DNA from: Trichobilharzia regenti
Taxonomy: Eukaryota > Platyhelminthes > Trematoda > Strigeidida > Schistosomatidae
Assembly (NCBI GenBank): GCA_944472135.2
Contig: OX235263.1
Location: 32,851,379-32,915,378 of the forward strand
DNA: 64,000 nt
Reading direction: 5' to 3'
The notes beneath the pieces were generated by a model, which had not been told where the DNA came from, did not search any database, and saw only the letters and a list, made by a program, of their open reading frames with translations. Of the stretch, positions 42,562-53,626 are shown one piece after another (position 1 is the first letter of the stretch; every line of letters begins with the position of its first letter). A program made the position numbers and the translations under genes.

Positions 42562-42945
42562 TATTATTATTTATTATTATTAAATCTTTAATTCCTAGAA
42601 GAACATAGAGATTCAGCCGCGTGTCTCCATTCGCGTTCGCTTTTCTGCCAACTTTTCCACTCCGCTCCAAGTCTGCCCACATGCTTTCATCTCCTCTTCA
42701 CATAACCTCCTCCAAGTCACCATCGCACTGAAGACCAACTCGCCGCTTCCCCTTCGGGTTCCACTCGAGCGATGGCTTGTCTAGTGATGTAACTAGATGG
42801 TTTGTTTTCACAGAGTATGGCCAATCCACCTCCTTTTTCTCCTGCTATGTGTCGCACAATTGGTTCCTGGTTGGTTCGCTCATCTCCAGAGATCCCTATT
42901 CCTGATCTTTTCTGGCCATCTGATCTTGAGTATTGAGCGACTACT
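42562..42945 (-). mobile_element. RTE LINE 3' fragment, young-looking subfamily, minus strand
   Basis: Starts with the reversed AAT-repeat tail (ATTATTATTTATTATTATTA). It reproduces in reverse the 40.47-40.77 kb copy, e.g. ACTAGATGGTTTGTTTTCACAGAGTATGG and CCTGATCTTTTCTGGCC. It is 5'-truncated at about 42945. Confidence 0.9.
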
Positions 42946-44295
42946 ACCAATCATTTATAAGCGTTACAGTTATACTACTGAAATGGTAAAAGACTTCACA
43001 TTTTCGTCTACAAAATCGCCTATTCAACAATAATTAACATTTAAAATCAAATCTGTCATTTATAAATGACATAGTTCGAGGTAGGAATTTATCAAAGTTA
43101 CCTGGTAAAATCAAAAATATACAATCATCAAATAGGATCTGTTTGCTTGTATAAATAATGGTATATACTATTATGACCAGTTACTCTAAATCCCCTTATA
43201 TCAAGGAGATCAGTGTTCTAATTTTGAATACTTTTACAAGTACACAAGGGAAAAAGTGCTTGAAAACGACCAACTAGATGTATTCTCAAAAATAGACTTT
43301 ATTTAGTGTTATAGACAGTCATCCTAATCATATTAACTTCATTCTAGAAACATTTCACGCGTTCTCAGTTGACGAGAATTACCTAGTCCTAATACGTATA
43401 CGCTTTAAGTAAGGGCTGCAATGAAGATAAATTTAAATTTCAAATTACTTGATTTAAATTAACTTTGACTTCGACAAGGATGTCTGTAAATTCAGAATGT
43501 CAGTCGGCTATCCACATCACCTAAACACCCCCCCCCTAAAAGAAACAAAGATCACAAAGGAACTTCAGAGATGATTGTAGAAAAAACGGTCGGATTATAC
43601 CAACGATGACAGACATTTTTACCCATATATATATATATATATATATATAAAGTTTGTTGAAATATCTTCTGTAGACAAATATATTCACTCATCGAGTGAA
43701 AATGCAAACAAACAACAATACTCAAAATGACTACCAGAGATCAAATTCCACTCTGAGGAAGCGAATACAACTGTACCATCCCAAAAGTTCACAATAATTA
43801 TTTAAAGGGAAAAAACCAAAAACAAAATTATTCATATGATAAAATTCTGTTGGATGAACACTATAACAAAAAATTATTTTCTGGACGACCATATTTTTTA
43901 TAAGAAGGCAAGCATGATCACTGTATATGCAAAATAGTTTTTATAGTGAAATTACAAAATTATGTCTATTTTTCTTATGACAACTTATTCACGATTCTTT
44001 TAAATTGGCTATATGCTATTTTAAACTGATGTGTAGTATGAACACACATACCGGTGAATATGTTATTTAGGAAATGAAATGAGACATTATTTATGTGACT
44101 TGTACTACCTCAAATCGCATACAAATTTGCCAAAAGCCATAAATAAAAGTGTATGGTAACTGTTGGGCTCTGAAAACTTTGATAAAATAACTCTTACGCT
44201 TACAGATAACGATTAGCTTAAGAACTTAAATAATTTGCTTAATAAACAACAGAAGTTTTGTTCCTGAAGAATAAAGTAAAAATTACTATTCACAG
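42945..44295. other. No gene; TA microsatellite
   Basis: A TA run at about 43625-43649 and a C run near 43528-43537. No exons or SINE landmarks. Confidence 0.45.
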
Positions 44296-44299
44296 GCAG

Positions 44300-44865
44300 C
44301 ATAATTTCATCTATGGGTGGCACGGATGAGGACGTCAAAGACGTGATCGGAAAGGCAAGACACAACATTCATCAGCTTGAAATCACTGTCAAGATCTGCT
44401 GCATTCAGCATAAATAAATATATATATGTATATATGAGTCACGAACTTAGCGTACGCGTCGCGGAAAACAATTCAGACTTCAGTCAACAACTGTCTTTGC
44501 TTGTTCGGTATTGAAGATCAAATAACAAGAGAGAATCAGCAACAAGAAACTCTGAGAACAAACCAATCAACAACCTATTGTTCAATAAATATGTTGTTAG
44601 AAAGACAGATTAATCAGACACACATTGATTAGACAGTCGAATGACATCGCATATCAGACTATCCCTTGAAAGGATCCCGGATAAGAGACAACGAATTGTG
44701 CGTTGATCCCAGGGTGACGTGGTGAAGATTGTATGAGGACCAGATGGAAGCCTATAAGAGATTTGGGATCACCTGTGGAAGACTGTAGGGAACAGGATAT
44801 AATGGAGATGACCTGCTAAAGGTGTATGTTTTGCTATGAACCCAAAGGAATAATAATTATAGAAT
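44300..44865 (+). mobile_element. RTE LINE fragment, decayed, complete 3' end
   Basis: GGATGAGGACGTCAAAGACGTGATCGG, GTCAACAACTGTCTTTGC and AGAGAATCAGCAACAAGAAACTC. Then CAGGGTGACGTGGTGAAGATTG, AGGAACAGGATATAATGGAG, TATGAACCCAAAGGAATAATAATT. Confidence 0.72.
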
Positions 44866-45230
44866 TTATGTCTATGAAATGTTAAGTACAACATACAACT
44901 AGATTCTTCTTAAAAATAAGAAAAAAGAATTGACTTTCCTTGTGAAAAAGCAAGTCTAATTTAAAAAGTATTTCAGTACTTATAAACAAAAAAGTTGACA
45001 ATAATGCAATCAGTAAGTATAATCCTGCTGTATTCATTCGAAATTTCATCACTTCCGAGAACTGATCGACTGATTAATTCAATCAGTTAAACAAAACTAG
45101 TTCCGTGTATAAATGTGAGATTTTTTTATCTTACTGTTTAGTTGGAATACATGTGACTTCTTCATAGAGAACAGTGCATTCAGATATATGTACAACTATT
45201 TTATTTTAAAAGCTTAATGATCTACCGAGT
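44865..45230. other. No recognised feature
   Basis: A+T-rich spacer between an RTE copy and a repeat-B pair. Confidence 0.45.
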
Positions 45231-45234
45231 TTAC

Positions 45235-45475
45235 TTTTGACTGCATGAAGGATTTCACCATGAGCTGACATCAGTTAGTGAACCACTGGAGAACCCACTT
45301 GGGAGTACTGGACAGCTGTTTATTCCTAATTTGGGACTCTTCGTCAGTACATACCCACTGCCAAGGTTTGAACCCAAGACCTTCTGGTTACAAGACTAGC
45401 GAGCTCCCAGAACATTAAGCCACTGGGACCCGATCCAATCAAACAAAATCCCTACAAAACCAATACTTGAAAATT
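45235..45475 (-). repeat. Repeat B, left member of an inverted pair
   Basis: AAGGATTTCACCATGAGCTGAC, GAACCACTGGAGAACCCACTTGG, GGTTTGAACCCAAGACC, ACAAGACTAGCGAGCTCC, GGGACCCGATCC. It then switches at about 45437 to a plus-oriented end (CAAACAAAATCCCTAC..CCAATACTTG). Confidence 0.85.
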
Positions 45476-45868
45476 AGTCTGATTCCCACTAGCGACTGGC
45501 CCTATTCAGCCAGTGGCCTGGGGTTCTAGTGGGACCAGTAAGGTACAGCAGGTTAAAGACGAGGCAGTAACTCATCGAAGAAGACATTGCTAAGTGGTCG
45601 CGTCATTTCGTGAATTGGCAGAAGTTAGAATTCAAGGACCATTGGATCGGGTCGCAGTTGCTCAATGGTCTACGAGCTCGCTAGTCTTGTGATTAAAAGG
45701 TCCTGGGTTGGAACCCCGGTGGATGCGTACTGATGAAGGGTCCCAAACTAGGACGAAACAGCTGTCCAGTACTCCCAGGTGGGTTCTCCAGTGGTTCTCT
45801 AACTGATGTCAGCTTATGGTGAAATCCTCCATGCAATCAAAAAAAATCCCTACAAAACCAATACTTGA
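45476..45868 (+). repeat. Repeat B, full unit, right member of an inverted pair
   Basis: CACTAGCGACTGGCC, AATTGGCAGAAGTTAGAATTC, GAGCTCGCTAGTCTTGTG, CTGATGAAGGGTCCC, AGGACGAAACAGCTGTCC, GTGGGTTCTCCAGTGG, AATCCCTACAAAACCAATACTTG. It shares the CTAGTCTTGT and GGGTTCTCCAGTGG variants with its left neighbour. It also carries the most hammerhead-like B core (45727-45755). Confidence 0.9.
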
Positions 45869-45869
45869 G

Positions 45870-46500
45870 TTTATTTTAGTTGGTATTTTACGGGCACATT
45901 AATCCTATAGCTCTTAAACATGTAGGTATAAAAAGGGGACGCTTTTAAAGCATAGTTGATGTTTAATTACAGCAGAACCATTCAAAATGTAATGTCAGCC
46001 TGTAATTTCAAAATGCTTGGTTTAGTCATGTTAATAATCGACACTTAACATCACAAACATATTGCGGTGTCAGTTGCTTAGAACTTACTGACTGTCCTTA
46101 GATATAGGGTATAGGAAAAATAAACGCATCCATGGCATAAATCATTCACATACTGAAAGTTTTGAAAAGAAACATTCTCCATCACATCCAATGTAAATTA
46201 CCTGACCCATATATACATATATTTATATATCACATAATACTGCCCCATAGAAAGTAACGATTATGATTAAAAAATGCAGAGGAAAGCAGAAACAAGCTAG
46301 ACCACTAAGTAAAGACATGAGATTGTATTTCTTTCCAATCAACATTATATATTTTTTTAAATGTTATAATGAATTAAAGTTTAATTTCATTCTTATGTGG
46401 ATAGTGAAATCACGCAAAATCAGATAAAAGGATAGCTACTCCTAAAGCTGCACCCCAAACTGCATGAAGCCGAAAACACTGAACCCCCATACACTTTCTG
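45870..46500. other. No recognised feature
   Basis: A+T-rich, nothing recognised. Confidence 0.45.
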
Positions 46501-46960
46501 CTCTTAAAGGACTCCTCTGTCTGAGTCTACAATTCAGTGGAGACTCATTCGCCAACCAATGATTCTTATGAACATGAAGGATAAGCTACCAATGATTGTC
46601 CCACCAATGAGCTTCTATCAATTCGTCAGCTTCTGTGGAGCTAGGTATGTCGGTCGTACTCAATGTTTGCTATTCAAACGTACCAAAGAATATTTAACTT
46701 TATGGTTTCATAAAAAAAGATCCCTTCCGTAGCTCTATTCTAGAACATCTGATCGAATCTGAACAGTAAGTGAATCCGTGAACCAACTTCAAAGTCATCT
46801 ACAGGATACTAGAGTATCTTTCTAAAGCGATACGGATCAAACTTCTTCAAACTGCAGAATCAATGGCACATTAAATATTAAATCTCGAGTTCTGTATACT
46901 GAAGAATTCTGAAGAATTACTATACCCGCAATGGACCTGATCTGTCACACATGCATAATT
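46500..46960 (+). mobile_element. Penelope-like element, GIY-YIG fragment
   Basis: In broken frames: FCGARYVGRTQCLLFKRTKE corresponds to CGSKYIGRTERRASIRFSEH at 17.96 kb, so the YVG and GRT residues persist. A VIYRIL-type continuation and a C-terminal region with many stops follow. The fragment is old. Confidence 0.7.
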
Positions 46961-47695
46961 TGTTTTTCTCACTCAACTGTGTTACTTTCCTCCCTCTATC
47001 CACTTAATTTCTACCTCTTATTATGACTGTCAGTAAGTTGACTTGCATTCAATCTTAGTTGACATCTCTTCAAGCCTAACAGTTATTTTTCGTCACTCAG
47101 TTTGCTTACTTAACTTTAATTCAGTTTCTACCAAATTGAAGCCTTCGGTATTGTGTAATCTTCAGTTAAAATTAACAATTCTAATGACACAACTTTGGAA
47201 ACATCCCTTTTGTTGATAAGAAAATTTACCGTGTAGATACGGCTGTACAGTTTAAGAATGATATCATCGGAAACACTAATTCTTTGCTAAACGTTTTGTA
47301 TTTTGTATTTCAAAGATACTCATGCAGATGAAAAATGCCATTTGAACGCGTTATTTTATTTTTGCTCAAACGGTTTAACGAAACCACTTTGCAATCAAAT
47401 AAAGTTAGTTATTTTCAAGAAATTCATTTCACATCATAAGGTGAGCCAGCATAATTAACAACTGTACTCAAGAAAACATGAACAGGTATGCTTGCATTTT
47501 CTTGATCACAGATCCTTATTTATATTTTACTAATTGAGCCACACATATACAAAAAGTGGGCAGGTAAAAACTCTGAAAGCTAACTGATTTGTGATCAATA
47601 AAATGTTGGATTACGGTTACACACACTCGTCAGTCACCTACTAGACGACTTCGAAATGTCAAAAAGCTTCACCACACATTCTGATTATGATATGA
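46960..47695. other. No recognised feature
   Basis: The first part may be PLE 3' untranslated sequence; otherwise A+T-rich DNA. Confidence 0.4.
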
Positions 47696-47699
47696 CTAG

Positions 47700-47912
47700 T
47701 TAGGATGCTCACTGATCATGCACATGGTCCGGAGTTCGATCCTCGGCCAACGAACTCCTTTACCTCGCCAAGACAGAAATAATGGTGTTATAGAGGAAAG
47801 GTTGGGCATGACGCAAGCAAATCCATCCTGTAAAAAAACACTGCCACAGAAACTTCAAGCCACTAGCTTGAAGCCTTATGTTCCACTGGGGAACGTGAAG
47901 GAAAAAAAACTA
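47700..47912 (+). mobile_element. SINE-A2, head slightly truncated
   Basis: TTAGGATGCTCACTGATCATGC, B box GTTCGATCCTCGG, CTTTACCTCGCCAAGACAG, GAAAGGTTGGGCATGACGC, CTTATGTTCCACTGGGGAACG, A-rich end. Confidence 0.88.
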
Positions 47913-49555
47913 CTTAGAAGTTTCGGAACATTTAAATTAAGTTTATCAATTCTCGGTGGTAGTTGAAATAACTAGAAATCGTTCATGTATGGATAAAATA
48001 ATGGCCAGCTACCAACTGTTCAAATATTTTGTCTGTTCTGTAATTTTCTTGCATTGTTCAAATAATTTGCGTTACTTCCTCATATCTGGAAGCTATTTGT
48101 AACGCCCTGAAGGGATCTCGGAATGAAATGAACTATTGGCACAAATATTAGTTTGTTAACTGTTTATATCTCATCAGGCAGAACCAGAAGCCTATAAAGG
48201 AAACTATATGCTCACACTAGCAAGTACAAAACTCAACTATACCCTACTTAGCTCGTGTTCTGATCGATAAAGAAAGCATTAGGCGTGAAACCTTTAACTT
48301 ATTGAATAGTCAGTGGAACAACTGGATCTCGTCTTTCCAACTCATATCATTTATAGGTACAACGTTTTCTTTCTCTCTTTTCCCTTTCTTCCTCTTTTTT
48401 CTCTGTTATACGCTGCTTTGTTTCTTTCTTCCTTACAAACTCTATTTAAAAAAATTCTTCTTCTTTCTTTCACGCTGTGTATATCTCGACCTTTTGTTAC
48501 TGCTTACGCCAGTAAGCAAGCATCTACTTTTCTTACACCTTCAAACACTCTGTTCAATTTTGGCTTTGCCACTGACATGCCAATATGTTGTTGTCAAAAC
48601 GAACCGAGATTACCCTTAATCTATGTAAAACTTTATTTATTGATAATGTACTAACTGGATGCAATACTGTAGTAAAATGCTGAGAATCAACTGTGTTACT
48701 TATGGTTAAGAAATTTAAGTCGCATTCATAACACCAATTACAAAAATATACCAACGATTTGGTTATACAGCATGTTTCCAATTTATATAAAATAACTGTT
48801 TACAGAGTTTCTTGAAGTTAAGGCGATATTTAAGTCTTTAGCAACAGGTCCAATAAACCAGATTATCTATAACATCATTAGGGTACATTATGAAAATTGA
48901 GTGGACGAAAAGTTAAATCTGAGTATTATACTTCTGCTGTAAAAATAACCAGAGTTATTTCTATCTGATAATGGACAGATTCTATGCGTATATATTCAGA
49001 CAGTAAGACAGAGAGTTATTGACATTTCCCGTTCTCATTATATTTTATCGACTAGAATTTACAAATTATTATCATTGATATTATTCACAAAGACAGTTAT
49101 TCTGTAGATTTGAATGAAGGACAAAGAAATTATTGCATATATAAAATAATACAGAGACAAAAAAAAGCTGGAGTTGGTGAACTTGTGCCTGTTTCGCAAA
49201 TTGTGTATTTTGCCAAAGTTGAGATAAATAGCTACAGTCTTGTGTATGTAAGTCAAGCATCTGTGTGATGTATCCTGTCCGATAACACAATCCTGTGCTG
49301 TAGAATATTAACAACAGTAAAATCAGAGTTCCTAGACCAGATGTATTAAGAAAGGGACACAAGTGATCGTGAATAAAGCTAGAATTACAAAAAACTGTTT
49401 ATTTTAAATTTATCTTTACTTCAAGACTCCATTGATATATATACAATGTCTCTATAAAACATTATTTTATGTTTGCACTAGGATAGGAAAATTAGTACCA
49501 AATATCTTGGTGGAGCGTGCATTCATGTCCAAAGTTCGTCATAACTAATGTCTGA
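47912..49555. other. No gene called
   Basis: The pyrimidine-rich stretch 48350-48500 yields two overlapping hydrophobic frames on the plus strand. Low-complexity composition explains them. Part of 48180-48330 may be a very old PLE flank, but I cannot align it. Confidence 0.4.
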
Positions 49556-49559
49556 GATT

Positions 49560-49838
49560 CACAATTATTTACCTAGGCTCTGGAATTAGCAACAAGAAAA
49601 TTTGGCTTGGAACAAACCAACAGGCAAATGCTAGTTGCTCAACAAATATGTAGGAGAAAATGCAGATGAATTCGAAAATATGTTGATGAGGTTGTCGAAT
49701 GACATCGTTTGCAATGAAGGCCATCACTCGAGGGAACATGGGTGAAAAACGACGAATTAGGTATTTTTCTTGTAATGACGTGGGGGAGATTGTGTGGAGG
49801 AGAGGAGATAAGAGATTATGGCTAATTATTATTATGTT
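49560..49838 (+). mobile_element. Older RTE LINE fragment, interrupted by a younger RTE
   Basis: GGAATTAGCAACAAGAAAATTTGG, CAACAAATATGTAGGAGAAAATGC, CACTCGAGGGAACATGGG, GGAGGAGAGGAGATAAGAG, ATTATGGCTAATTAT. It continues after the insertion at about 50428 (GGTTAATTATAGG). Confidence 0.8.
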
Positions 49839-50346
49839 ATCCTTTAGTTCCTAGAGGAACATAGGACTTCAGTCACACATCTTCATGACGTTCGGTTTTC
49901 TGTCAACTTTTCACCCTGCTCGAAGTCTGATTACACGCTTTCATCTCCTCTTCCCATAACCCCCTCCAAGTCACCATCGCACTGAAGACCAACTCGCCGC
50001 TTCCTTTTCGGGTTCTACTCGAGCGATGGCTTGACTAATGATGTCACTTGATGGTTTCCTCAGAGAATGACCAATCCATCTCCATTTCTTCCGGCCTATT
50101 TGTTTCACAATCGGTTTCTGGTTGGTTTGCTCATCTCCAGAGATCCCTGTTCCTGATCTTTTCTGCCTGGCCATATGAACTTGAGTATTGAGCGAAGACA
50201 GCTGTTAATGTAGGTCTGAAGTTTGTTTGAGGTGCTCTTTATGACGCGCCAAGTCTCTGATCCGTATGGTGAGTAGCGCTGAATTCACATTGGAGTTGAA
50301 AATCTGGATCTTATTTTTGATTCTGAGTGCTGTTGACCTCCACAGG
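49839..50346 (-). mobile_element. Younger RTE LINE inserted into the older RTE
   Basis: Begins with the reversed tail (ATTATTATGTTATCC) and covers about 0.5 kb of the same subfamily as 40.26 kb, e.g. CGCCGCTTCCTTTTCGGG, CTGATCTTTTCTGCCTGGCC, TGACGCGCCAAGTCTCTGATCC. GGCTAATTAT on the left and GGTTAATTAT on the right are the likely target duplication, placing the insertion inside the older copy. Confidence 0.85.
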
Positions 50347-50486
50347 ACACATCTCCACCTTTTCCTATTTTCTCCTATCCTGTTTAGCTGAGCCTATAAT
50401 TAGCCATCGAAGAGTGCATCAATCGAAGGTTAATTATAGGCGCAGCTGAACAGGATAGGAGAAAATAGGACAAAGTGGAGATGTGT
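50347..50486. repeat. RTE-derived hairpin (59-bp arms)
   Basis: 50347-50405 and 50428-50486 are inverted repeats with about 54 of 59 bases matching (outer ends ACACATCTCCAC / GTGGAGATGTGT). The left arm also contains the reverse of GGCTAATTATAGG, the predicted pre-insertion junction. Confidence 0.88.
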
Positions 50487-50532
50487 TCTTGAAGCCTCTT
50501 GTTTTACTCGGAACCTTAGGGAATAATAACCT
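50428..50532 (+). mobile_element. 3' end of the older RTE LINE
   Basis: CAGCTGAACAGGATAGG, AGGACAAAGTGGAGATGTG, TTTTACTCGGAACC, GGGAATAATAACC: the terminal part of the older plus-strand copy begun at 49560. Confidence 0.8.
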
Positions 50533-50639
50533 AGGCTATGTTTCATGACTTAAAAATACCGCAAAACAGCGCACCGGAGAAGTGTATAAAATTTTGTTTA
50601 ATAAGACTGAGTGTTTTACGCATTTAAAAATATTAAATC

Positions 50640-51260
50640 TTCTGAAAGAAACCTTCATCCGAAATACATACTCATCAAGATCCGTTGACAAGAACATCAG
50701 ATTAAAAGTTCAGAGGAATGAAACATGACTTATTTCAAAAATGAAACTACATGAACCTGGCTTCCAAAGGAGATTTAAAGTATGTTGTCCTCCAGAGAAC
50801 AATTGCAGCATCTTTGAGAAGAATTTTTCACAGCTACGCTATGAGCAGTGTTCTCCATTTATTCATGGGTCTACAGAAGCCTTAAGGATAAGATCCCGCG
50901 TCTGACTACTTTCATTTACGTATATCAGTTAACCCGTTGCTATACGGCTAGGTATGTTGGTTGTTTGAAACGTATCTCGCATGGTTGCAGAAAGGTAGCA
51001 GTGGTTCGATAACAACTGCAATAATCAAATATCGTGTCAACACTGGTCATTCCATCTCAACAAACGCCTCATTCATAGTAATCTACAAAGTGAAGAATAA
51101 CCTACCAAAAGTAATTCGCCTTCGTATCTTTTGCATTTTTGACGCTTAAGCCAGTCATTTGAGAGACTGCAGCTATGCACACAGTGGCAACTTATTCAAA
51201 TACCCCTACTATCCTGGTAACAACACTGAGGATTTCAGTTGACTTGATTTTCCTTTGTTT
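50640..51260 (+). mobile_element. Penelope-like element fragment (linker to C-terminus)
   Basis: Broken frames encode YVYQLTRCYTARYVGCLKR, the GIY-YIG region with YVG retained. A frame at 50961-51149 follows with TAIIKYRVNTGHSISTNASF and VIYKVKNNLPKVIRLRIF. This matches the SAITRHIIDTGHLVEISKSF..LLRFAEA part of the 18-kb protein. Upstream sequence is the linker with frameshifts. Inactive. Confidence 0.78.
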
Positions 51261-51832
51261 GTTTTTCTAACTCTTTATATCTCTTGTATTTGTTTTAGAA
51301 CTCTTACATAATTCCAAACTTCCCTTTGTTTCTATTTGTATTCTGATAACAACTTACTCAATTAATTATTCATCGCATTATGTAATTCTAATACACTTGT
51401 TCAACTTCTTTTATGTATTGATTACTGTTGACAATTATGGTTATGACAACTGATCACTTTCGTTACTAACCTTTTCATGGGATGATTGTATATGAATGAA
51501 GTTGTACAACAAAAGAAAATGAATTTGCCAAAAAGGGCCTCTTCGGTGAACTGTGTGTTTTGTTTTCATTAATTTCTGGATGGGGATTATTCATGAATTG
51601 AAAATTAAATCTACTCGAATAATAACTTTAGGAATTCACAAGTTTTAGTATTAACTTCAGTGAGTGCTAAAAACTCTCTACTGTTCGTTTGGCTGGACAA
51701 CCCATTGAACTTTCATCTGTTATCAGACATGTATTAATTATTGACCCATGGCTTTAAAACAAGGCACAGTCATTCAATCGGAGGGGATTTTAGAGCTCCA
51801 CACAACAGTTTCTTTTCATTCCTTGCATAACG
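51260..51832. other. Probably PLE 3' flank; no gene
   Basis: T-rich sequence following the PLE fragment; no terminal repeat could be aligned. Confidence 0.35.
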
Positions 51833-51840
51833 GTCAGTGT

Positions 51841-52076
51841 GCGTCGGTGGCACAGTAGTTAGGACGCTCGCCGACCATACATATGGTCCGGGGTTCGATC
51901 CTCGGCCGACGAACTCCTTTACCTCACTAAGTCAGAAATAATGGTGGTAAAGAGGAAAGGGTGGGCATGATGCTAGCAACCTTATCCTGTAAAATTAAAA
52001 ATACTGCTACAGAAACTTCAAGTCACTAGCTTGAAGCCCTATGTTCCACTGGAGAACGTGGAGGAAAAAAATAAAC
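51841..52076 (+). mobile_element. SINE-A2, complete, with target site duplication
   Basis: Intact head GCGTCGGTGGCACAGTAG, then GACGCTCGCCGACC, B box GGTTCGATCC, GGCCGACG. Full A2 tail to TTGAAGCCCTATGTTCCACTGG, GAACGTGGAGG and poly-A. Target duplication GTCAGTG is at 51833-51839 and 52077-52083. The best reference copy of A2 in the window. Confidence 0.93.
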
Positions 52077-52084
52077 GTCAGTGG

Positions 52085-52570
52085 AAAAATTAGTTATTTT
52101 ATGAAATCAATTATTTATATGAAAAAAGTTATCCTGTTAGTAGAATACACACCTTTTACTTAGTAATACGAAGAAAGACGAACACATTGAAGAAAACTTT
52201 CCTTATTGACGATTCATTTATAAAAGCTGTACAATCGTAATTATACTCAACAAAGAAATCATAAGACAAATCAGATACTGGTAAAATTTGTCCTTGAAGA
52301 ATGTTTTACGTAATGCAAGCTCTAACCTAAAAAGGGTGACTCAATGGAAGTCAGAAGAGAGGCAGCAGTTGGCATGGCGTATTAAGTGTGACCAATCAGT
52401 ATGACTGTGTAGAGTGGACAGGAACTTATAGATGGACGATAAAGTGTTTTTATAAATCTGCATGAAAACGCAATGATATTAATAAACAGTAATAGAGCTA
52501 TAGTAAAATGCGGATGGTGATAATAACAGTGATAAAATAACAGTACTATTAGTAATTTTATTGGACACTA
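52085..52570. other. No recognised feature
   Basis: A+T-rich DNA, no landmarks. Confidence 0.45.
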
Positions 52571-52574
52571 GTAT

Positions 52575-52650
52575 CTAGTGTAATGTGTCTAGTCCTGTCT
52601 TTTGTGCAGGCTGAATTCTATCAGTCAGATTTGCAATGTGGCCACCGTAA
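52575..52650 (+). repeat. Repeat E, 5' fragment
   Basis: TAGTGTAATGTGTCTAGTCC, GCTGAATTCTATCAGTCAG, TTTGCAATGTGGCCACC match the start of E at 27.82 and 59.6 kb. The tRNA-like and hammerhead-like parts are absent. Confidence 0.65.
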
Positions 52651-52689
52651 TAATAATGAAAAAAGCAAGATTATAATAAGAACGTCACC

Positions 52690-53620
52690 CTGGCCACGGC
52701 AGGGCGAGTGAATGTATGTATTGCTTTTGAATGCAGCAGTCCGGTTTCAGATTTTGAATAGCCAATCATTCAGCTATGTACAGATGGCGTTTTCGATGTC
52801 CCTTTGTACGATATTAAGTGACTCAGTGTGGCAATGCGAATCATGCGGGTGCTCGTGTGGGGGTGTTCGATGTTCAGAGTTGACGAGGTGTTCAAGGATG
52901 GAGCTGTCACTATTCTTCTTTTCTCCTCTGGCTAACCAAGTCAGAAAATGTTCCAGAATACTTTGTGGACTCGACGTTGCATACAGCCAATAAACTTTGG
53001 CTGCTTGAAATGTCTTCTTCATATATTAAGAAAGGCGGTTTCTAATAGTTTCTGCTTCTATGTCACCTTAGAACCCCACGTTCTTGACTTTTTGAAACGA
53101 AGCCTTTTCCTTCATGTTTTGTTGGTCATTGTTGGTTAACAGCCATTCTGTAGAAGGGTTATACGTAATGAATTTAATTCTTTCTTTATCGTTTCCTCCC
53201 AACAGAAGTTTTAATTCTAGGACTTAATGGACGTACTAGGCTTTGCTTTCGGACCAGGGAAGCGAAGCTCTAGAAGTTGATAAACTGTTTCGTCCATGTT
53301 GGCTTACCATATATTGATCTTTGGATAGTACACTTTTTTTCTCTGGTAAGTAGTACACCGTCGAATGGAAATGCTATGTTCGATTCAAGTTCTAAGTTAA
53401 ATTTAATTGATGGGTGTGCCAAGTTGAGGAGATATTCAACTTCAATTTCTCGTCACAAGTTATGAACATGTCATCTACGTATCTACTGTATAAGTGCAGG
53501 TGACTAATCAAAGGATCGAAGAAGTGGTTTTGGAGATTCGCCATGAAGTAGTCAGCTAGGAGTGGACTGAGAGGAGACTTCATAACTACACCAACTTTCT
53601 GTCCATCGAATTGTTCATTG
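52690..53620 (-). mobile_element. Penelope-like element, decayed, interrupted by SINE-A1
   Basis: Minus strand, from 53615 down. FDGQKVGVVMKSPLSPLLAD corresponds to QTDGVAMGSPLGPILAD. YSRYVDDMFITCDE follows, with catalytic YVDD intact, and LAHPSIKFNLELESNIAFPF comes next. A second frame (53022-52774) has SSILEHLVNSEHRTPPHEHP and AEWLFKI-like sequence. Stops separate them. This copy differs in sequence from the 18-kb element and probably belongs to another PLE lineage. Its 5' side is cut by the SINE at 53627. Confidence 0.88.
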
Positions 53621-53626
53621 AGATTT

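Noticed and set aside
43528..43537. C homopolymer as a regulatory or quadruplex site
   Set aside because: A single run of about ten C with no further G/C tracts nearby; most likely simple sequence variation.
48302..48654. Two overlapping hydrophobic open frames of 105 and 113 codons
   Set aside because: They lie on a pyrimidine-rich stretch (TTTCTTTC type) that gives Leu/Phe/Ser-rich translations in several frames. No domain, splice signal or neighbouring exon supports them.
51841..51915. tRNA gene (7-bp acceptor-like stem and perfect B box)
   Set aside because: The head recurs many times with fixed non-tRNA tails and target duplications. It is a tRNA-derived SINE promoter, and the anticodon arm is abnormal.
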